Shown piece by piece: positions 7,597-9,082 of a DNA stretch of 9,082 nucleotides. Both the position numbers and the translations under genes were made by a program. The number at the start of each line of letters is the position of its first letter. Positions within the stretch are counted from its first letter, which is position 1. The stretch is taken from positions 1-9,082 of the forward strand of contig CAMWQK010000022.1 in NCBI GenBank assembly GCA_947176445.1, given 5' to 3'. Origin of the DNA: an uncultured Clostridia bacterium (lineage in GTDB: Bacteria > Bacillota > Clostridia > Christensenellales > Borkfalkiaceae). The notes under the pieces are model-generated. The model searched no databases and was not told where the DNA came from. It saw only the letters and a list, made by a program, of their open reading frames with translations.

Positions 7597-7625
7597 AGTA
7601 TAGCAAAAGAGTAAAATTCTTCGAA
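7597..7625 (-). promoter_or_regulatory. Extended -10 promoter-like sequence on the - strand
   Basis: On the - strand the sequence reads TGCTATACT (7605 down to 7597). This is a -10 hexamer TATACT, five of six to consensus, with the TGn extension. Seventeen bases upstream the -35 position holds TTCGAA (7625 down to 7620), only three of six, which is acceptable for extended -10 promoters. The -35 position coincides with the outer end of the inverted repeat at 7620-7662. Confidence 0.4.
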
Positions 7626-7662
7626 CGATTTATTTTCGTTCTGAGAAAACAAATCGTTCGAA
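7620..7662. repeat. Long inverted repeat / hairpin upstream of the M16 gene
   Basis: TTCGAACGATTT (7620-7631) and AAATCGTTCGAA (7651-7662) are perfect 12-base complements. After a single A/C mismatch (7632, 7650) the pairing resumes with TTTTC (7633-7637) and GAAAA (7645-7649) around the seven-base loop GTTCTGA. The right arm ends four bases before the AAGGAG of the M16 gene. No U run follows on either strand, so it is not a standard terminator. An operator, a 5' mRNA-stabilising hairpin or a mobile-element end are possible. Confidence 0.75.
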
Positions 7663-7666
7663 AGAA

Positions 7667-7672
7667 AAGGAG
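7667..7672 (+). promoter_or_regulatory. Ribosome binding site of the M16 gene, long spacing
   Basis: AAGGAG lies 12 bases before the ATG at 7685, which is long. A second AGGAG (7679-7683) is only one base from the ATG, too close to serve it. The protein aligns from the first residues (KILPNGVKVVV), so the ATG at 7685 is kept. Confidence 0.6.
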
Positions 7673-7684
7673 AAATATAGGAGT

Positions 7685-8926
7685 ATGGTAACAACGAAAA
7701 TTCTCCCCAATGGGGTAAAAGTGGTCGTTAAAAAGATGGAGGGGCTGCTCTCCGTTACGATGGGTATTCTCGTCGGCACGGGCGCGGCATATGAGAAAGA
7801 CGAGGAGGACGGCATCTCCCACTTCATCGAACATATGCAGTTCAAGGGCACCGAGACGCGCACCGCGTTCGAAATTTCCGACGCGTTCGATGCGCTCGGA
7901 GCACAGGTCAACGCCTTTACGGGGAAAGACCTCACCTGCTATTACGTGAAGGCGACGAGCGACCACGCGCGCGAGTCGTTCGGATTGCTCGCCGATCTCT
8001 TCCTCAATTCCACCTTCCCCGAAGACGAGATGGCGCGGGAGAAGGGCGTCGTCGTCGAGGAAATCAACATGGACGAGGACTCGCCCGAGGATCTGTGTCT
8101 CGACCTTCTGGCGCGTGCAACGTACGGAAGCGAGAACTACGGCAGAAACATCTTGGGACCTGCTTCCAACGTTATGGGCTTCACGCGCGAAGATCTCTTC
8201 CGCTACAAAAAGGAGCGCTACTGCCCCGAAAATATCGTCGTCTCCTTTGCGGGCAATTTAGACGAACACGAGGCGGTCGAGCTTGCCGAGGAGTTCCTCG
8301 GCGGCATGCAGAAGACGGCGTTTGAAAATCGCAAAAAGAACGTGCGCTATCAGCACGGGAATCTCTTCAAGAAAAAGCAGATCGAGCAGGCGCATTTCGC
8401 GCTCTCCTTCCCCGCGATCGAGCGCGACCATCCCGACTACGCCGCAACGCAGGTGATGAACGTGATCTTAGGCGGCGGCATGAGCTCGCGGCTCTTCAAA
8501 CGGGTGCGCGAGGAGCTCGGGCTTGCCTATTCCGTCTATTCCTATCTGACGCATTACGAGGAGGCGGGGTCGCTCTCCGTGTATGCGGGCGTGAATGCGA
8601 GCAAGGCAGAAGACGCCGCGGCGGCGGTTGTGGACGTTCTCAAAAAGTTCCAGAGTGAGGGCGTTACGGAAGAAGAATTTCTGCGCGGGCGCGAACAGCT
8701 CAAATCGAGCACGATCTTCTCACAGGAGAACACCTCTTCGCAGATGCTCCTCTACGGAAAGAACATGCTGTATACGGGCAAAATTTACGACTTCGAGGCG
8801 CGCATGGCGGAGATCGCCGAGTTGAAGATAGGAGATATTACCCGCGTCATCGAGAAAAATTTCGATTTTTCACGCGTCGCCGTAGCCTCGGTGGGAAATC
8901 TGAAAAAGGGCGTCGAGATCGGGTAA
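7685..8926 (+). CDS. M16-family zinc metallopeptidase, YmxG/MlpA-like
   Basis: This is a pitrilysin-type (inverzincin) peptidase of 413 residues, the usual size of single-unit bacterial processing-peptidase homologues. The inverted zinc motif HxxEH is HFIEH at 46-50, giving His46 and His50 as ligands and Glu49 as catalytic base. The third ligand is expected in VVVEEINMDED, at Glu125 or Glu126. The second half carries GGGMSSRLFKRVREELGLAYSVYSY (263-287 region), the Arg/Tyr substrate-binding segment. Both halves are intact, so it should be active. There is no signal peptide or membrane segment, so it is probably cytoplasmic, degrading or processing small peptides. In Bacillus the homologue lies directly downstream of ylxY; here a glycosylase and an A+T-rich spacer intervene. 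A hairpin at 7620-7662 precedes its ribosome binding site. No terminator was seen after its TAA. Confidence 0.95.
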   Translation: MVTTKILPNGVKVVVKKMEGLLSVTMGILVGTGAAYEKDEEDGISHFIEHMQFKGTETRTAFEISDAFDALGAQVNAFTGKDLTCYYVKATSDHARESFGLLADLFLNSTFPEDEMAREKGVVVEEINMDEDSPEDLCLDLLARATYGSENYGRNILGPASNVMGFTREDLFRYKKERYCPENIVVSFAGNLDEHEAVELAEEFLGGMQKTAFENRKKNVRYQHGNLFKKKQIEQAHFALSFPAIERDHPDYAATQVMNVILGGGMSSRLFKRVREELGLAYSVYSYLTHYEEAGSLSVYAGVNASKAEDAAAAVVDVLKKFQSEGVTEEEFLRGREQLKSSTIFSQENTSSQMLLYGKNMLYTGKIYDFEARMAEIAELKIGDITRVIEKNFDFSRVAVASVGNLKKGVEIG

Positions 8927-8958
8927 GTGGAACTTGTGTGAAAATTTCCGAAAACAGG

Positions 8959-8987
8959 TTTACAAATTCCCGTATTTCGGTTAAAAT
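8959..8987 (+). promoter_or_regulatory. Sigma-A promoter of acpP
   Basis: TTTACA (8959-8964) and TAAAAT (8982-8987) each match five of six consensus bases and are separated by exactly 17 bases. The transcript would start near 8994-8996 and give acpP a leader of about 45 bases. No match to the FapR operator was recognised around it. Confidence 0.75.
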
Positions 8988-9026
8988 AAGAGCTACTTGA
9001 ATGACTCGGCTGAATACGGCGGAGCA

Positions 9027-9034
9027 TAAGGAGG
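9027..9034 (+). promoter_or_regulatory. Strong ribosome binding site of acpP
   Basis: TAAGGAGG is nearly a full anti-Shine-Dalgarno complement and lies four bases before the ATG at 9039. This suits a gene translated at high level. Confidence 0.85.
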
Positions 9035-9038
9035 TTTT

Positions 9039-9082
9039 ATGTTTGAGAAAGTTTGCGAAATGCTTGCAGAGCAGTTGGGAAT
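9039..9082 (+). CDS. acpP: Acyl carrier protein, 3' end outside window
   Basis: Only the first 14 whole codons are visible. They read MFEKVCEMLAEQLG, the typical first helix of acyl carrier protein, which carries growing chains in fatty acid synthesis on a phosphopantetheine arm. The Ser of the DSL attachment motif lies beyond the right edge and was not seen. The strong ribosome binding site and separate sigma-A promoter fit an abundant protein. The 112-base gap after the M16 gene suggests a new transcription unit. The call rests on a short N-terminus, so it is likely but not certain. Confidence 0.75.
   Translation, partial: MFEKVCEMLAEQLG

Larger units (their letters stand above)
7474..7684. 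other. A+T-rich intergenic island with several fold-backs
   Basis: No protein gene is supported in these 211 bases. Positions 7481-7680 contain 70 G or C in 200, 35%, in contrast to about 67% in two 60-base samples taken inside mutS2 and the M16 gene. The island begins with a direct repeat CAATAT (7474-7479 and 7491-7496). It then holds a long hairpin (7504-7539), a short hairpin (7547-7562), a - strand promoter-like sequence (7597-7605) and a long inverted repeat (7620-7662). It may be a small RNA locus, a miniature inverted-repeat element, or both. Confidence 0.7.

Noticed and set aside
7576..7614. Twelve-codon open frame MKNDNNLSIAKE on the + strand
   Set aside because: There is no Shine-Dalgarno sequence before the ATG, and it lies opposite the - strand promoter and the candidate RNA start. 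Too short to support.
7200..7966. Two - strand open frames covering the A+T-rich island and both flanking genes
   Set aside because: They run through the antisense of the glycosylase and M16 genes, have no ribosome binding site, and resemble no protein domain. The island is better explained as noncoding.
8927..8958. Terminator after the M16 gene
   Set aside because: No stable stem followed by a U run was found in these bases. Termination may be factor-dependent, or transcription may read on into acpP.

Overview
The window reads as ordinary chromosome of a Gram-positive, Bacillota-type bacterium, most likely a G+C-rich, probably uncultured member of the Clostridia. The reasons are gene content (hprK, a long U32-family protein, mutS2, a YlxY-like deacetylase and an M16 zinc peptidase in one neighbourhood), purine-rich AAGGAG-type ribosome binding sites, and one TTG start. 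All protein genes are on the + strand. No phage, transposase, CRISPR, tRNA or rRNA sequence was seen.

Positions 1-6203 look like one operon. A Cof-type HAD phosphatase, cut by the left edge, is followed after 30 bases by hprK (HPr kinase/phosphorylase, the carbon catabolite switch). One base later comes a U32-family protein with Fe-S cysteines, probably an RNA hydroxylation factor. That gene overlaps mutS2 by four bases (ATGA).

Positions 6204-7473 hold a membrane-anchored, YlxY-like polysaccharide-deacetylase-fold protein whose first active-site motif is altered, then a small hypoxanthine/deoxyinosine-DNA glycosylase. At 7685-8926 lies an M16 zinc peptidase of the YmxG/MlpA type. YlxY next to MlpA is the Bacillus order, so the glycosylase and the spacer look inserted between two old neighbours. 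At the right edge, acpP (acyl carrier protein) begins behind its own well-formed sigma-A promoter.

The only stretch that differs from its surroundings is the 211-base spacer 7474-7684. It is 35% G+C over 7481-7680 (70 of 200 bases counted), against about 67% in two 60-base gene samples. It holds an extended -10 promoter on the - strand, a fold-back region, and about 50-100 bases further along the same strand a hairpin followed by a U-rich tail. That is the layout of a roughly 100-nt - strand small RNA. A separate long inverted repeat sits at 7620-7662, just before the M16 ribosome binding site. This island is the best candidate here for something undescribed; the rest is largely housekeeping.
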